From JABDJL01 sp963664065 (GTDB lineage Bacteria > Pseudomonadota > Gammaproteobacteria > Xanthomonadales > SZUA-36): a stretch of 64,000 nucleotides of DNA. The notes beneath the pieces were generated by a model that had not been told where the DNA came from, searched no databases, and worked only from the letters and a program-made list of their open reading frames with translations. Numbering within the stretch: the first letter of the stretch is position 1; every line of letters starts with the position of its first letter. Location: positions 1,798,001-1,862,000 of the forward strand of contig OY760942.1 of NCBI GenBank assembly GCA_963664065.1, written 5' to 3'. Both the position numbers and the translations under genes were made by a program. Positions 16,622 through 25,606 of this stretch are shown here, in pieces.

Positions 16622-18946
16622 ATGTACCAAATCAAACAAGCCGCTGTCATCGGCGCAGGCACCATGGGATTGGGCATTGCCGGACAGCTGGCCAATGCGG
16701 ACATAGATGTATTACTGCTCGATATTCCGTCTGAAGGTAAACAACGCAATGCAGTAGCACTGCGCGCACTCGAGCGCCTGCTGGATAAGAATCAACCGTG
16801 CCTGCTGCACAAGGACAAGATGCAACGCATATCGATCGGCAATATCGAAGATGATATGCATCGCCTGGCCGATGCGGACTGGATTACCGAGGCCGTGGTG
16901 GAGCGGCTGGATATCAAGAAAGTCTTGTATCGCCAGATTGATGCGATAAGAAAACCCGGTTTAATCATTTCTTCCAACACATCAACCATTCCGATTTCAG
17001 TACTGGTCGAGGGTATGCCGGGACTGTTTCGGCGCGAGTTTGCCATCACTCATTTTTTCAACCCGGTTCGTTATATGCGCGTGTTGGAACTGGTGCGTGG
17101 CGAGGATACGCTGCCGCAAGTGATCGAATGTCTTGGCCAGTTTTGTGAATCACGCCTGGGCAAAGGCATCGTTGTGTGTAATGACACACCGGGATTTCTC
17201 GGCAACCGGGTGGGCGTATTTGCGATACAAACGGCCTTGCATGCCGCTTTCAGGCTGGGACTGAATCCGGAGCAAGCGGATGCAATTTTCGGCCGGCCAA
17301 TGGGTGTTCCCAAGACCGGTGTGTTCGGGCTTTATGACCTGATCGGCATTGACCTGATGAGTGACGTGGTAAAAAGCCTGGTTTCGACCCTGCCGCCGGA
17401 TGACGCCTTCCATGCCGTATCTGCCGAAATCCCTCTGATGGCCCGCATGATCGAAGAGGGTTACACGGGGAACAAGAGCGATAAAGGCGGCTTTTACCGT
17501 TTTGAAGATCCACATGACAGCACCAGCCGCAGAACACTGGATTTCGACACGTTTAGCTACCGTGATTTTGACCGGGAAAAGCCTGAAGTCGTGCTGAAAG
17601 CCGAACCGGCGGGTGACTTCAGCGTGCTGCTGAAGCGCGATGACCTTATCGGGCAGTATGCCTGGGTAATTTTGTCCAACACGTTCTGTTATGCAGCGTC
17701 TTTGGTGCCGGAGGTAAACGAGTCCCTGGTGGCCATTGATGATGCAATGAAGCTCGGCTACAACTGGATCCAGGGTCCATTTGAAATGCTGGACCAACTG
17801 GGTGTGGAACCATTCATCGATCGCATGGAAGCCGAAAAACGGAAGGTGCCGGTGTTTATCCACGCGGCCCGCGGCAAGTCTTTTTACCGGGCACATGGTG
17901 GGTGCTTGCAGTACCTGGGCGCCGATGGTGAATTCACGGATCTGGTTCGCACAGCCGGTATCCGGCGATTCAGTGAAGAGCGCCGCACGCTGATCCCGAT
18001 CCTCGGGAACCGTGCAGCGAGTTATTACGATGTTGGGCAAGACACAGGCATGGTGGAATTCCACAGTAAGGCCAATACGCTGAATGGGGAGTCGATGCAA
18101 TTGCTGGCCGATTCCATCGAGCATGCTTGCATAAATTTTAAAGGCCTTGTCATCCATAATGACGCCGCGCATTTCTCCTGCGGGGTGAACCTGGCGGCTG
18201 TTTTGGAATTCATCACCGCTGAAGATTGGGCCGGCCTCGACCGCTTTCTTGACCATTTCCAGCAAACAGTGCTGGCACTACGCAATGCACCCATTCCCGT
18301 TGTTGCTGCACCTTCCGGCCTGTCGCTTGGTGGCGGATTTGAAGTCGTGTTGCACTGCGATAAAGTCGTGTTTCACGCCAACTCGGTCACCGGACTGGTG
18401 GAATCACTGGTTGGCTTAGTGCCCGGTGGTGGAGGTGTCAAGGAAACCTTGTATCGCTGGTATGAATCGAAAGGTGATGAATCAAAGGCTGCCTGGGAAG
18501 CATTTATGCAGGTGGGTTATGGCAAGACGGCAGGCTCACCCCTGGAAGGCAGAGCCATGACCATGTTCCGCGAAGGTATCGACGAGTTCGTGATGAATCG
18601 AGACCGCCTGCTCGACACCGCCATCCGGTCTGTGAATACACTCTCGGCAGGCTATCAGGCGAAAAGAAGAGACCCTATTTCCATGGCCGGACGTGAAGCC
18701 TGGGGCGAAATGCGGGCATGGTTGCGCAAAACACATAAAAAAGGCCACATCACTGCACATGATGTGACCACAGGATCACAAATTGCGATGATTGTGACCG
18801 GCGGAGATATAGACCCGGGCAGCTTGATGACCGAGGCGGATATCATGGCGCAGGAGCGAAAGGCATTTATCACGCTGGCCAAAACAGCGCAGACAAAGGC
18901 CCGGATAAACCATATGCTTGAATTTGGAAGCCCGCTGCGAAACTGA
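16622..18946 (+). CDS. 3-hydroxyacyl-CoA dehydrogenase / enoyl-CoA hydratase bifunctional protein (FadN-like)
   Basis: A 774-residue beta-oxidation enzyme in dehydrogenase-first order. The NAD-binding loop AAVIGAGTMGLGIAGQLA is at residues 7-24; GKGIVVCNDTPGFLGNR and FGLYDLIGIDLM are typical of the 3-hydroxyacyl-CoA dehydrogenase domains. The C-terminal half has the crotonase motifs FSCGVNLAAVL and SLGGGFEVVLHCDKVVF with GLVPGGGG. It therefore hydrates enoyl-CoA and oxidises the product. The order is opposite to E. coli FadB and matches the FadN type. It precedes the acyl-CoA dehydrogenase gene by 9 bp; no thiolase is in the window. Confidence 0.92.
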   Translation: MYQIKQAAVIGAGTMGLGIAGQLANADIDVLLLDIPSEGKQRNAVALRALERLLDKNQPCLLHKDKMQRISIGNIEDDMHRLADADWITEAVVERLDIKKVLYRQIDAIRKPGLIISSNTSTIPISVLVEGMPGLFRREFAITHFFNPVRYMRVLELVRGEDTLPQVIECLGQFCESRLGKGIVVCNDTPGFLGNRVGVFAIQTALHAAFRLGLNPEQADAIFGRPMGVPKTGVFGLYDLIGIDLMSDVVKSLVSTLPPDDAFHAVSAEIPLMARMIEEGYTGNKSDKGGFYRFEDPHDSTSRRTLDFDTFSYRDFDREKPEVVLKAEPAGDFSVLLKRDDLIGQYAWVILSNTFCYAASLVPEVNESLVAIDDAMKLGYNWIQGPFEMLDQLGVEPFIDRMEAEKRKVPVFIHAARGKSFYRAHGGCLQYLGADGEFTDLVRTAGIRRFSEERRTLIPILGNRAASYYDVGQDTGMVEFHSKANTLNGESMQLLADSIEHACINFKGLVIHNDAAHFSCGVNLAAVLEFITAEDWAGLDRFLDHFQQTVLALRNAPIPVVAAPSGLSLGGGFEVVLHCDKVVFHANSVTGLVESLVGLVPGGGGVKETLYRWYESKGDESKAAWEAFMQVGYGKTAGSPLEGRAMTMFREGIDEFVMNRDRLLDTAIRSVNTLSAGYQAKRRDPISMAGREAWGEMRAWLRKTHKKGHITAHDVTTGSQIAMIVTGGDIDPGSLMTEADIMAQERKAFITLAKTAQTKARINHMLEFGSPLRN

Positions 18947-18955
18947 TTTGTGTAA

Positions 18956-20737
18956 ATGACCATGATTTACAACGCACCCATCAAAGACATGATGTTCCTG
19001 ATCGAAGAATGGATCGGAATCGATAATATTTCTTCTTTGCCGGGCTTTCAGGAAGTAGACGGAAACCTCATTCGTTTAGTTCTTGAAGAGGCCGGCAGGT
19101 TTTGTAGCAATGAGTTGCTAACAATTAATCGCGAAGGCGATGAACATGGCGTCACATTCAATGACGGGGTGGTCAAAACCCCGCCGGGTTTCAAACAAGC
19201 CTATCGTCAATACATTGAAAATGGCTGGACCGGAATCGATGCTGAGCCCCAATACGGTGGCCAGGGCCTGCCAAGGCTGATCCAGTTCCAGGTCGATGAG
19301 ATGCTGTGCGCCTGCAATCTCGCCTTCAAGCTTTACTCTGAACTAAGCCATGGTGTTTATCATTTGCTTGCCGCCGAAGCCTCTCAGGAAATCAGGGACC
19401 TGTATATCCCGAAACTGGTGGAAGGCACCTGGTCTGGTTCCATGTGCCTCACTGAACCGCATTGTGGTACCGACCTGGGCTTGCTGACCACCGGTGCGAC
19501 AACCAGGGAAGATGGCTCTTACACCATCAGCGGCACCAAGATTTTTATCACCTCCGGAGACCACGACCTGACCGATAACATCCTGCACATGGTGTTGGCC
19601 AGGATCGACGGCGCACCACAGGGCACGCGCGGCATCAGCCTGTTCCTGGTGCCCAAAACTCTGGTTAATGAAGACGGCTCATTAGGGCAGAGAAACGGGG
19701 TGAGCACGGAATCCATTGAACACAAGATGGGGATCAAGGGCTCTGCCACCTGCGTGCTGAACTTTGATCAGGCACAGGGCTACCTAGTCGGTGACGCGAA
19801 TCGCGGCTTGAGCGCCATGTTCAAGATGATGAACCTGGAACGCATCACGGTGGGCATACAGGGACTCGGCTTTGCCGAGATCGCCTATCAGAATGCTGTC
19901 CAATACGCACAGGAGCGCTTGCAAAGCAGGGCGCCGGCGCCACGGCCGGATGATTCCAGGGCAGCTGATCCGATCATTTATCAACCGGACATCAAGCGGG
20001 CTTTATTGAAGATCCGTTCACAGGTGGAGGGCGCGCGTGCTTTGGCAGTGTTTGCCGGTTACCACGCCGATGTGATGGAAAAATCAGAAGACGCGCAACA
20101 ACGTGAGGAATCCGGCGATTTTGTCGCGCTGTTGACGCCGGTGGTCAAATCATTTTTGTCCGATCTGGGCGTCAGCTGCACGCTGGCAGCACAGCAGGTG
20201 TATGGCGGTCACGGCTATATCCGCGAACACGGCATGGAGCAACTGGTTCGCGATAGCCGGATTGCAACGATTTACGCGGGTACCAACGAAGTGCAGGCGG
20301 CTGATCTCGTGTTGCGAAAACTCACTGCAAATGAAGGGTGCCTTGCCGACCGGTTTTTTCACAAGTGGCAAACTTTTTTTGCTAAGCACATGGATAGCGA
20401 CGAACTGGCAGACTACGTAGCCCCTGCATCCGAGGCATTTGGACGGCTTAAACAAGCTACTGAGTGGCTGCTGGGTCAAATCTCGTCAGATGAAGCCGCC
20501 GCCAGGGGCGCCGCCACCGATTATCAAAGATTATTCGGACTCACGGTGATTGCATGCCTCTAGGCGGATATCGTGTCGGATATCCAGGACTTTGAAGGTG
20601 ATTTCTACGATACAAAACGAATGGTGGCGCTGTTTTATATGCAGCATGTGCTTCCGGAAACGGTTGGCTTGACACGGGTGATTACCCAGGGTGCTGCAGC
20701 CCTGACGGGTTTCGAGGTAGCGAATTTCGAGACTTGA
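18956..20737 (+). pseudogene. Acyl-CoA dehydrogenase with an in-frame amber codon
   Basis: A long-form acyl-CoA dehydrogenase, first step of beta-oxidation. Intact motifs include SMCLTEPHCGTDLGL and ISGTKIFITSGDHDL (FAD/acyl-CoA site) and QQVYGGHGYIREHGMEQLVRD. The frame reads to codon 535 (GLTVIACL), meets TAG at 20561-20563, then continues in the same frame for 57 codons (QDFEGDFYDTKRMVALFYMQ ... AAALTGFEVANFET) to TGA 20735-20737. This is exactly the expected C-terminal extension, with TAG where tryptophan (TGG) is common. A nonsense mutation, or an error in the sequence, explains it. The truncated product may keep the catalytic domain. Confidence 0.85.
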
Positions 20738-20755
20738 AACCTCATTTTATTCAGA

Positions 20756-21202
20756 CTATTCCGTGTAGAACTGCTGGCGAAATTTTACCGCCATTGGTTT
20801 ATCCTCGCCATCGACTTTTATTTCCACCGTGAAATCGTAGATTTCCATGTTGTGGACCGGCAGTTCGCCCAGGTAGTACACCGCCCCCTGCAGGTCACTG
20901 ACTTCCCTGATGGAGATATTTCTTCGCTGTCCGGTGAGGTTTTTACCATTTGCCTTGACCGAGGCGTGTATGGGAATGCCATAGGAATCAGGCTCTTTCT
21001 TCATGACAGTAATGGTTAAAAGTGCCCTGTTCGATGAGCGCTGAATGCCGTAGGCCTGCGCCATCCGGAGTGAGATGAGATTCGTACTCAATGCGTTGTA
21101 GTGCACGACGTGATTGTCGAAATCCACAGATTGCTGGGCCTGTGCACCGCATGAAATTGCGAGTATACCCATCAGAAAAACCAGTGCCAACAATCGTTTC
21201 AT
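20756..21202 (-). CDS. DUF4426 domain protein, periplasmic
   Basis: A 148-residue protein with a signal peptide (MKRLLALVFLMGILAISCGA, cleaved near AQA) and a mature domain VDFDNHVVHYNALSTNLIS ... YGIQRSSNRALLTITVMKK, characteristic of DUF4426. Function is unknown. In pseudomonads this family is found near methionine and nitrogen-regulon genes; here it sits between the beta-oxidation and ACIII genes, convergent with the former. It is predicted to be exported. Confidence 0.8.
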   Translation of the reverse strand: MKRLLALVFLMGILAISCGAQAQQSVDFDNHVVHYNALSTNLISLRMAQAYGIQRSSNRALLTITVMKKEPDSYGIPIHASVKANGKNLTGQRRNISIREVSDLQGAVYYLGELPVHNMEIYDFTVEIKVDGEDKPMAVKFRQQFYTE

Positions 21203-21258
21203 GACTCGTCTCCTAAGTCGGTATTATTTAGGAATATACAGAGTGTGCCATATGTGTG

Positions 21259-22479
21259 TCAGGCAGTGGGAAACCTCCTGATTGGTTTTACACTCATTTC
21301 CCATTTGGCATACATGGGGAACCGGCGGCATAACAACACCAACACGGCCAGGAAACCGGCCACGAAACCCAAGGCGATGCCGATGTCCAGCAAGTGTGTA
21401 AATGGGCGGTTGTCGGGCGAAAATACCGGAACCACCATCAGGTACTTGCTGATCCAGATACCCAGGTTGATACCAATGGCCAGCAGGCACATGGCCAACA
21501 CGGAGCGCTTGACCACTGCAAATACCAAAGTTGCCAGTGGAACAAAGAAACAGCCTGCCATCATGGTCCAGTAGTACGGGCCGTAATGTCCGTACATTTG
21601 CCGCCACAGCGGTTCCGCCTCGTGCGGCAGGTTGCCGAACCAGATGACAAAGAATTGTGCCCAGAAAAAATACAGCCACATCAGCGTAAAACAGGTAACC
21701 ATCATGCCAAGGAACCGCACCTGGTCGGGGCCGAAGTGGCTTGCACCCGGTTCGGTGCGACCCAGAACGGCCGGAAATACGATCATTGCGGCGGTGGCCG
21801 CAAACAGATTTCCAAACCAATAATAAATCGGGAAAACGGTGCTGTGCCAGTGCGGTATCAACATCATTGCGAAATCCCAGGCGAACAGGGTATTACACAG
21901 TACAAAACCCAACACCACGATGGGGGAAAAAACGTAGAGTTGGTCTTCAATCTTTCGCAGTTCCTGTTCTGACGCACCCTGTTCAGCTGCCCTGTCCGCC
22001 CTGATGCCCTTCATCACGTAGAACACACTCAGGCCGTAAAACAGCAACAGTCCCAACAGGTTCCTCGCCAGCAGCCAGTCACTGTTCAGCCATGCACTGA
22101 GATGCGCGTCCGGCCCTGCAGAAAGCCAGTAAAACAGGTCATCGCGGGCATAGAAATAGAGCAACAGGAAACCCGCGATCGCAAAGGGGAAGAATGCCAG
22201 GGTACTGAGTTCAGCAAGCCGGTAGTACGGTTTTGACCACTGCGCCTTGACCAGCCGGGTCATCGCGCAGAACACCACGCCAAACTGGGTCACGCCCATC
22301 AGGTAAAGGAAAGTCGCTGTGAGTAGCCCGATGTCTGGCCGGGAAGTTTCATTTCCGGCGCTTAAATAAAGGCTTGCTATGCCAATCAAAAACAAGACGA
22401 TCAGTACCGGCAGGGCAATGTTGCCGCGCAGGGAGCGGGGTGTGCGCAGAACAACTGCCGTGTTATCCATGCCGCTCAT
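21259..22479 (-). CDS. actF: ActF, alternative complex III quinol-oxidising membrane subunit
   Basis: Last gene of the act operon. A 406-residue polytopic membrane protein with about ten hydrophobic segments, including VLIVLFLIGIASLYLSA, LLLFYGLSVFYVMKGIRA and IGIALGFVAGFLAVLVLL. ActF resembles ActC (NrfD/PsrC superfamily relatives) and completes the membrane arm of alternative complex III. Its start overlaps the actE stop in ATGA. Nothing follows in the operon; 56 bp separate it from the DUF4426 gene. Confidence 0.85.
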   Translation of the reverse strand: MSGMDNTAVVLRTPRSLRGNIALPVLIVLFLIGIASLYLSAGNETSRPDIGLLTATFLYLMGVTQFGVVFCAMTRLVKAQWSKPYYRLAELSTLAFFPFAIAGFLLLYFYARDDLFYWLSAGPDAHLSAWLNSDWLLARNLLGLLLFYGLSVFYVMKGIRADRAAEQGASEQELRKIEDQLYVFSPIVVLGFVLCNTLFAWDFAMMLIPHWHSTVFPIYYWFGNLFAATAAMIVFPAVLGRTEPGASHFGPDQVRFLGMMVTCFTLMWLYFFWAQFFVIWFGNLPHEAEPLWRQMYGHYGPYYWTMMAGCFFVPLATLVFAVVKRSVLAMCLLAIGINLGIWISKYLMVVPVFSPDNRPFTHLLDIGIALGFVAGFLAVLVLLCRRFPMYAKWEMSVKPIRRFPTA

Positions 22480-22991
22480 TGCTTACCAAACTCTTTTCTG
22501 AGGTAATTGATGACATCCCAGCGTTCCTGCTGGCTCAGTGCGTCCCGGTAAAAAGGCATGGCAACGCGGCCGCGGGTGATGGTGAAAAACAATTGACCGT
22601 CGGTTTGGTCCTGGGTGTAATCATCATTGAGATCCACCGGTGACGGATCCAGGAACTTGAGACCTACCGGGCCGTCCCCAAGACCCTTTGCGCCGTGGCA
22701 GACCAGGCAGTTGGTCTGGTAAAAAAATTCACCTCTAGCTATCGATTCTGCTGAGGCAGGTACCGGGTTGGGAATGGTCGCCGCTGCGTCTTTACCCGCG
22801 AAAGCCTCGGCCTCGCTCATCGGCACACCAAGGAACTCCGTGCCACCTATGGGAATGGCGTTGGGCTCAGCCGGTGCCTTGGATTCCTGCGGTTTGGCAG
22901 ATGGCTGATCGACCATATCCTGGTCCCAGGGATAGGCCCAGGCCAGCACGGCATGACCACACAGCAACAAGGTGAGCATTACGTGCCTCAT
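22476..22991 (-). CDS. actE: ActE, monohaem cytochrome c of alternative complex III
   Basis: A 171-residue c-type cytochrome. The N-terminus is a signal or anchor (MRHVMLTLLLCGHAVLAWA). The single haem site is CLVCH at residues 95-99, with a likely Met ligand in RGRVAMPFY. Between them lies the linker GTEFLGVPMSEAEAF. ActE takes electrons out of the complex toward a terminal acceptor such as the adjacent caa3 oxidase. It overlaps actD by 4 bp and actF by 4 bp. Confidence 0.88.
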   Translation of the reverse strand: MRHVMLTLLLCGHAVLAWAYPWDQDMVDQPSAKPQESKAPAEPNAIPIGGTEFLGVPMSEAEAFAGKDAAATIPNPVPASAESIARGEFFYQTNCLVCHGAKGLGDGPVGLKFLDPSPVDLNDDYTQDQTDGQLFFTITRGRVAMPFYRDALSQQERWDVINYLRKEFGKQ

Positions 22992-23503
22992 GAACTCTCC
23001 CCCGCTGTTTCGCGGACTTCATCAGCGCCTGATTCGCGCAGGATCTCACCGGCACGACTGGCATTCTCACTACTGTCGCAGGCAACGGTGACCACGAACT
23101 TGTCCACCGCGGCTTCTGGCACGTAGATACGTTCCTTGATGGCAGGCAGCCGCGCGCTGATCAGGAAGCCGAGCACGGTGGCCAGGATGCCAAACAGGAT
23201 GGTCATCTCGTATGTGATGATCAAATACGGCGGAAACGTGATCAGCGGCCTGCCCCCAGTGGGGTGCGGAAACAGCACGGCAGTACCGGCTGCAAGCACG
23301 AAACCAGACATGCCGCCGGTGATGGCGCCGAACAGCGTAAACCGCTTGATCACGGATTTTTTCTTGCCGAGCACTTCTTCCACGCCATGGATCGGAATGG
23401 GTGACTGTATCTCGGGTGTTTCAAAGCCTGCACCCTTAAGCCTGCCGGCTGCGGCCAGCGCTGAATCAGGGTCGTGGAAAAGACCGATCAGGTGGTTTGC
23501 CAT
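22988..23503 (-). CDS. actD: ActD, DUF3341 membrane subunit of alternative complex III
   Basis: A 171-residue protein starting MANHLIGLFHDPDSALAAAG, the DUF3341 signature, with two hydrophobic segments: FGAITGGMSGFVLAAGTAVL and a second, MTILFGILATVLGFLIS. ActD is a small subunit with two membrane helices in ACIII. It overlaps the end of actC by 16 bp, so it is translationally coupled. Confidence 0.9.
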   Translation of the reverse strand: MANHLIGLFHDPDSALAAAGRLKGAGFETPEIQSPIPIHGVEEVLGKKKSVIKRFTLFGAITGGMSGFVLAAGTAVLFPHPTGGRPLITFPPYLIITYEMTILFGILATVLGFLISARLPAIKERIYVPEAAVDKFVVTVACDSSENASRAGEILRESGADEVRETAGESS

Positions 23504-24855
23504 TGCGCCGCTCCTTCTCCATCTGGTCTATTGGCCGGTCTCTTGGTGGGCACATGCATGGTCTCCTTGACTTCGTAAATGGACACGCTCGGAAAGATTT
23601 TGACGAATATCAGGAACATGGTCGTAAACATTGCCAGCGAACCGAACAGGATAGATATCTCAACCAGGCTCGGTACATAAACGCCCCAGGCGTCCGGCAG
23701 GTATTGCCGCGACAAGGAAGTGCCAACGATCAGGAAACGCTCGGTGTACATGCCGATGTTGACTGCGATCGACAGGATCAGCATAGGAACGTACGAGGTC
23801 CTGAAGCGTTTGGATATGAGCAGCAGTGGTGCCACCGCGCAGAACAGGATCATTTCCCAATACAGCGGCGCGTAGTAGCCGAACAGTTTGTACTTCAATG
23901 CCTCATATTCGGTGGAGGTACCACTGTACCAGGCGGTGAACAGTTCAAGCATGTTGATGTAGGTCCAGATCAAAGACAATACGAGCAGCAGTTTGCCCAG
24001 ATTGTCGAAATGCACCTTGGTGATGTATTGCTCGAAGTTCATGTATTTCCTCAGCACGAACATCACCGTGACGATGCCGGCGGTGCCGGAATAAATCGCG
24101 CCCACAACAAAATAGGGTGCAAATATGGTCTGGTGCAGTGACGGGACAATGGACATCGCGAAGTCCCAGGAAACGATACTGTGCACGGAAACCGCCAGCG
24201 GAATAATCAAAACGGCAAGAAACGTGTAGGCCCAGTTCAGGCGGTGCCATTGGGTATCGGTTCCCCGCCAACCCAGCGACATCAATACGTACATGTGGTG
24301 ACGCCAGCCGGTCGTGCGGTCCCTGACCGCCGCGAAGTCCGGGATCGATCCCATGTAGATGAAGATCGAACTGCCGGTCAGGTAGGTGGCAATGGCCATC
24401 ACGTCGAACAGCAGCGGAGACCTGAAATTCGGCCACATCCCCATTTGATTCGGGTACGGCGCTGCCCAGTGGATAAACCACGGACGCCCCACGTGTACCA
24501 TCACCATGGTGGCCGCCACCATCAATGAAAACAGCGTCATGGCCTCGGCGCTCCGGTACATGGCCTTGCGCCACTCGCTGTTGGTGAGATGCAGGACGCA
24601 AGACAGCAGGGTGCCTGAGTGGCTGAGCCCGATCCAGAATATGAACGAGGCCAGGTAGGTTCCCCAGACCCCGGGGTGGTTCATACCAGCAGCGCCGATG
24701 CCGTAATATAACTGGTAGAACCATGGAAAGAAAAAGCACAGCAGGGTGAGACTGGCCGAAATGCCAAGCGTGATGTAATAACGTTTGCCGGTTACGGTCA
24801 GGGACCTGACGATATCGTTGTTTACATCGGCGTATTGCAGCTTATCCATTAGCAT
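23488..24855 (-). CDS. actC: ActC, NrfD/PsrC-like membrane subunit of alternative complex III
   Basis: A 455-residue integral membrane protein of the NrfD family. Recognisable elements are WGTYLASFIFWIGLSHSGTL, VMVHVGRPWFIHWAAPYP, VHSIVSWDFAMSIVPSLHQT and the stretch of about ten membrane helices. ActC binds and oxidises menaquinol or ubiquinol at the periplasmic side next to ActB. Two in-frame ATGs occur (24855 and 24849); both overlap the end of actB2. Confidence 0.92.
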   Translation of the reverse strand: MLMDKLQYADVNNDIVRSLTVTGKRYYITLGISASLTLLCFFFPWFYQLYYGIGAAGMNHPGVWGTYLASFIFWIGLSHSGTLLSCVLHLTNSEWRKAMYRSAEAMTLFSLMVAATMVMVHVGRPWFIHWAAPYPNQMGMWPNFRSPLLFDVMAIATYLTGSSIFIYMGSIPDFAAVRDRTTGWRHHMYVLMSLGWRGTDTQWHRLNWAYTFLAVLIIPLAVSVHSIVSWDFAMSIVPSLHQTIFAPYFVVGAIYSGTAGIVTVMFVLRKYMNFEQYITKVHFDNLGKLLLVLSLIWTYINMLELFTAWYSGTSTEYEALKYKLFGYYAPLYWEMILFCAVAPLLLISKRFRTSYVPMLILSIAVNIGMYTERFLIVGTSLSRQYLPDAWGVYVPSLVEISILFGSLAMFTTMFLIFVKIFPSVSIYEVKETMHVPTKRPANRPDGEGAAQWQTT

Positions 24856-25606
24856 CAACTTTCTTTAGATAAACCACCGACGACCGCGTATTGAGTTCAT
24901 CAAGCACCCGGTAGGCACGCGGATCGTTCATTTTTTTGGACACCTGGCTATCAGGATCCTTGCGGTTGCCGAAAACAAGGGCCTCGGTGGGGCAGGTCTG
25001 CACGCAGGCTGGCTGAACCTCACCGTCACGGACACGCCGCCGGCCGTCGTCCTTGGCGTGGTCCTTGGCCTGGCGAATGCGCTGAATGCAAAATGTGCAT
25101 TTCTCCATGACGCCCTTTTCGCGCACGGTGACGTCCGGATTCAGTTGCTGATCCAGCGGCGTATCCCAGTGATGGTTGTTGTAATTGAAGTAACGAACCT
25201 CGTAGGGGCAGTAGACCGCGCACGAGCGGGTACCGATGCAGCGGTTATATACCTGGGTATTGAGGCCATCCTGGTTGTGATAGGTGGCACTTACCGGGCA
25301 GACCGTCTCACAAGGGGCCGCATCACAGTGTTGGCATAGCATCGGAATGAAGCTCAGGCGGGCATTCGGATAAGCACCTTCCCAGTAGCGTTCGATCCGG
25401 ATCCATTGCATTTCCCGGCCCTTGGCGAGTTGCTTTTCGCCAACAATCGGTATGTTGTTCTCGGCCTGGCAGGCGGTAACGCAAGCTCCGCAGCCGGTGC
25501 ACGAGTCGAGGTCGACGGTCATGGTCCAGGCATAGTCGAACTCATCGTAGTAACCGGGTTTGCGGTATTTTTCCCATTTGCTGGTAAAACGTTCAAAGAA
25601 ACTCAT
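24842..25606 (-). CDS. actB: ActB2, iron-sulfur subunit of alternative complex III
   Basis: A 254-residue ferredoxin-type protein with four Cys clusters: SCTGCGACVTACQAENN, LCQHCDAAPCETVCPV, RCIGTRSCAVYCPYEVRYF, and CTFCIQRI with CVQTCPTEAL. This corresponds to the B2 domain of ActB, which carries electrons from quinol toward the haems. In the best-studied ACIII enzymes B1 and B2 are one polypeptide; here they are separate genes overlapping by 4 bp (ATGA). No Tat signal is present, so export would depend on ActB1. Confidence 0.9.
   Translation of the reverse strand: MSFFERFTSKWEKYRKPGYYDEFDYAWTMTVDLDSCTGCGACVTACQAENNIPIVGEKQLAKGREMQWIRIERYWEGAYPNARLSFIPMLCQHCDAAPCETVCPVSATYHNQDGLNTQVYNRCIGTRSCAVYCPYEVRYFNYNNHHWDTPLDQQLNPDVTVREKGVMEKCTFCIQRIRQAKDHAKDDGRRRVRDGEVQPACVQTCPTEALVFGNRKDPDSQVSKKMNDPRAYRVLDELNTRSSVVYLKKVDANG

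Noticed and set aside
17150..18265. 371-codon minus-strand open frame
   Set aside because: Antisense to the FadN-like beta-oxidation gene, which has all expected motifs.
20561..20563. Amber codon reassignment (pyrrolysine or alternative code)
   Set aside because: TAG serves as a normal terminator elsewhere in the window (for example petC), and no reason for pyrrolysine use in acyl-CoA dehydrogenase is known; a point mutation or error is simpler.
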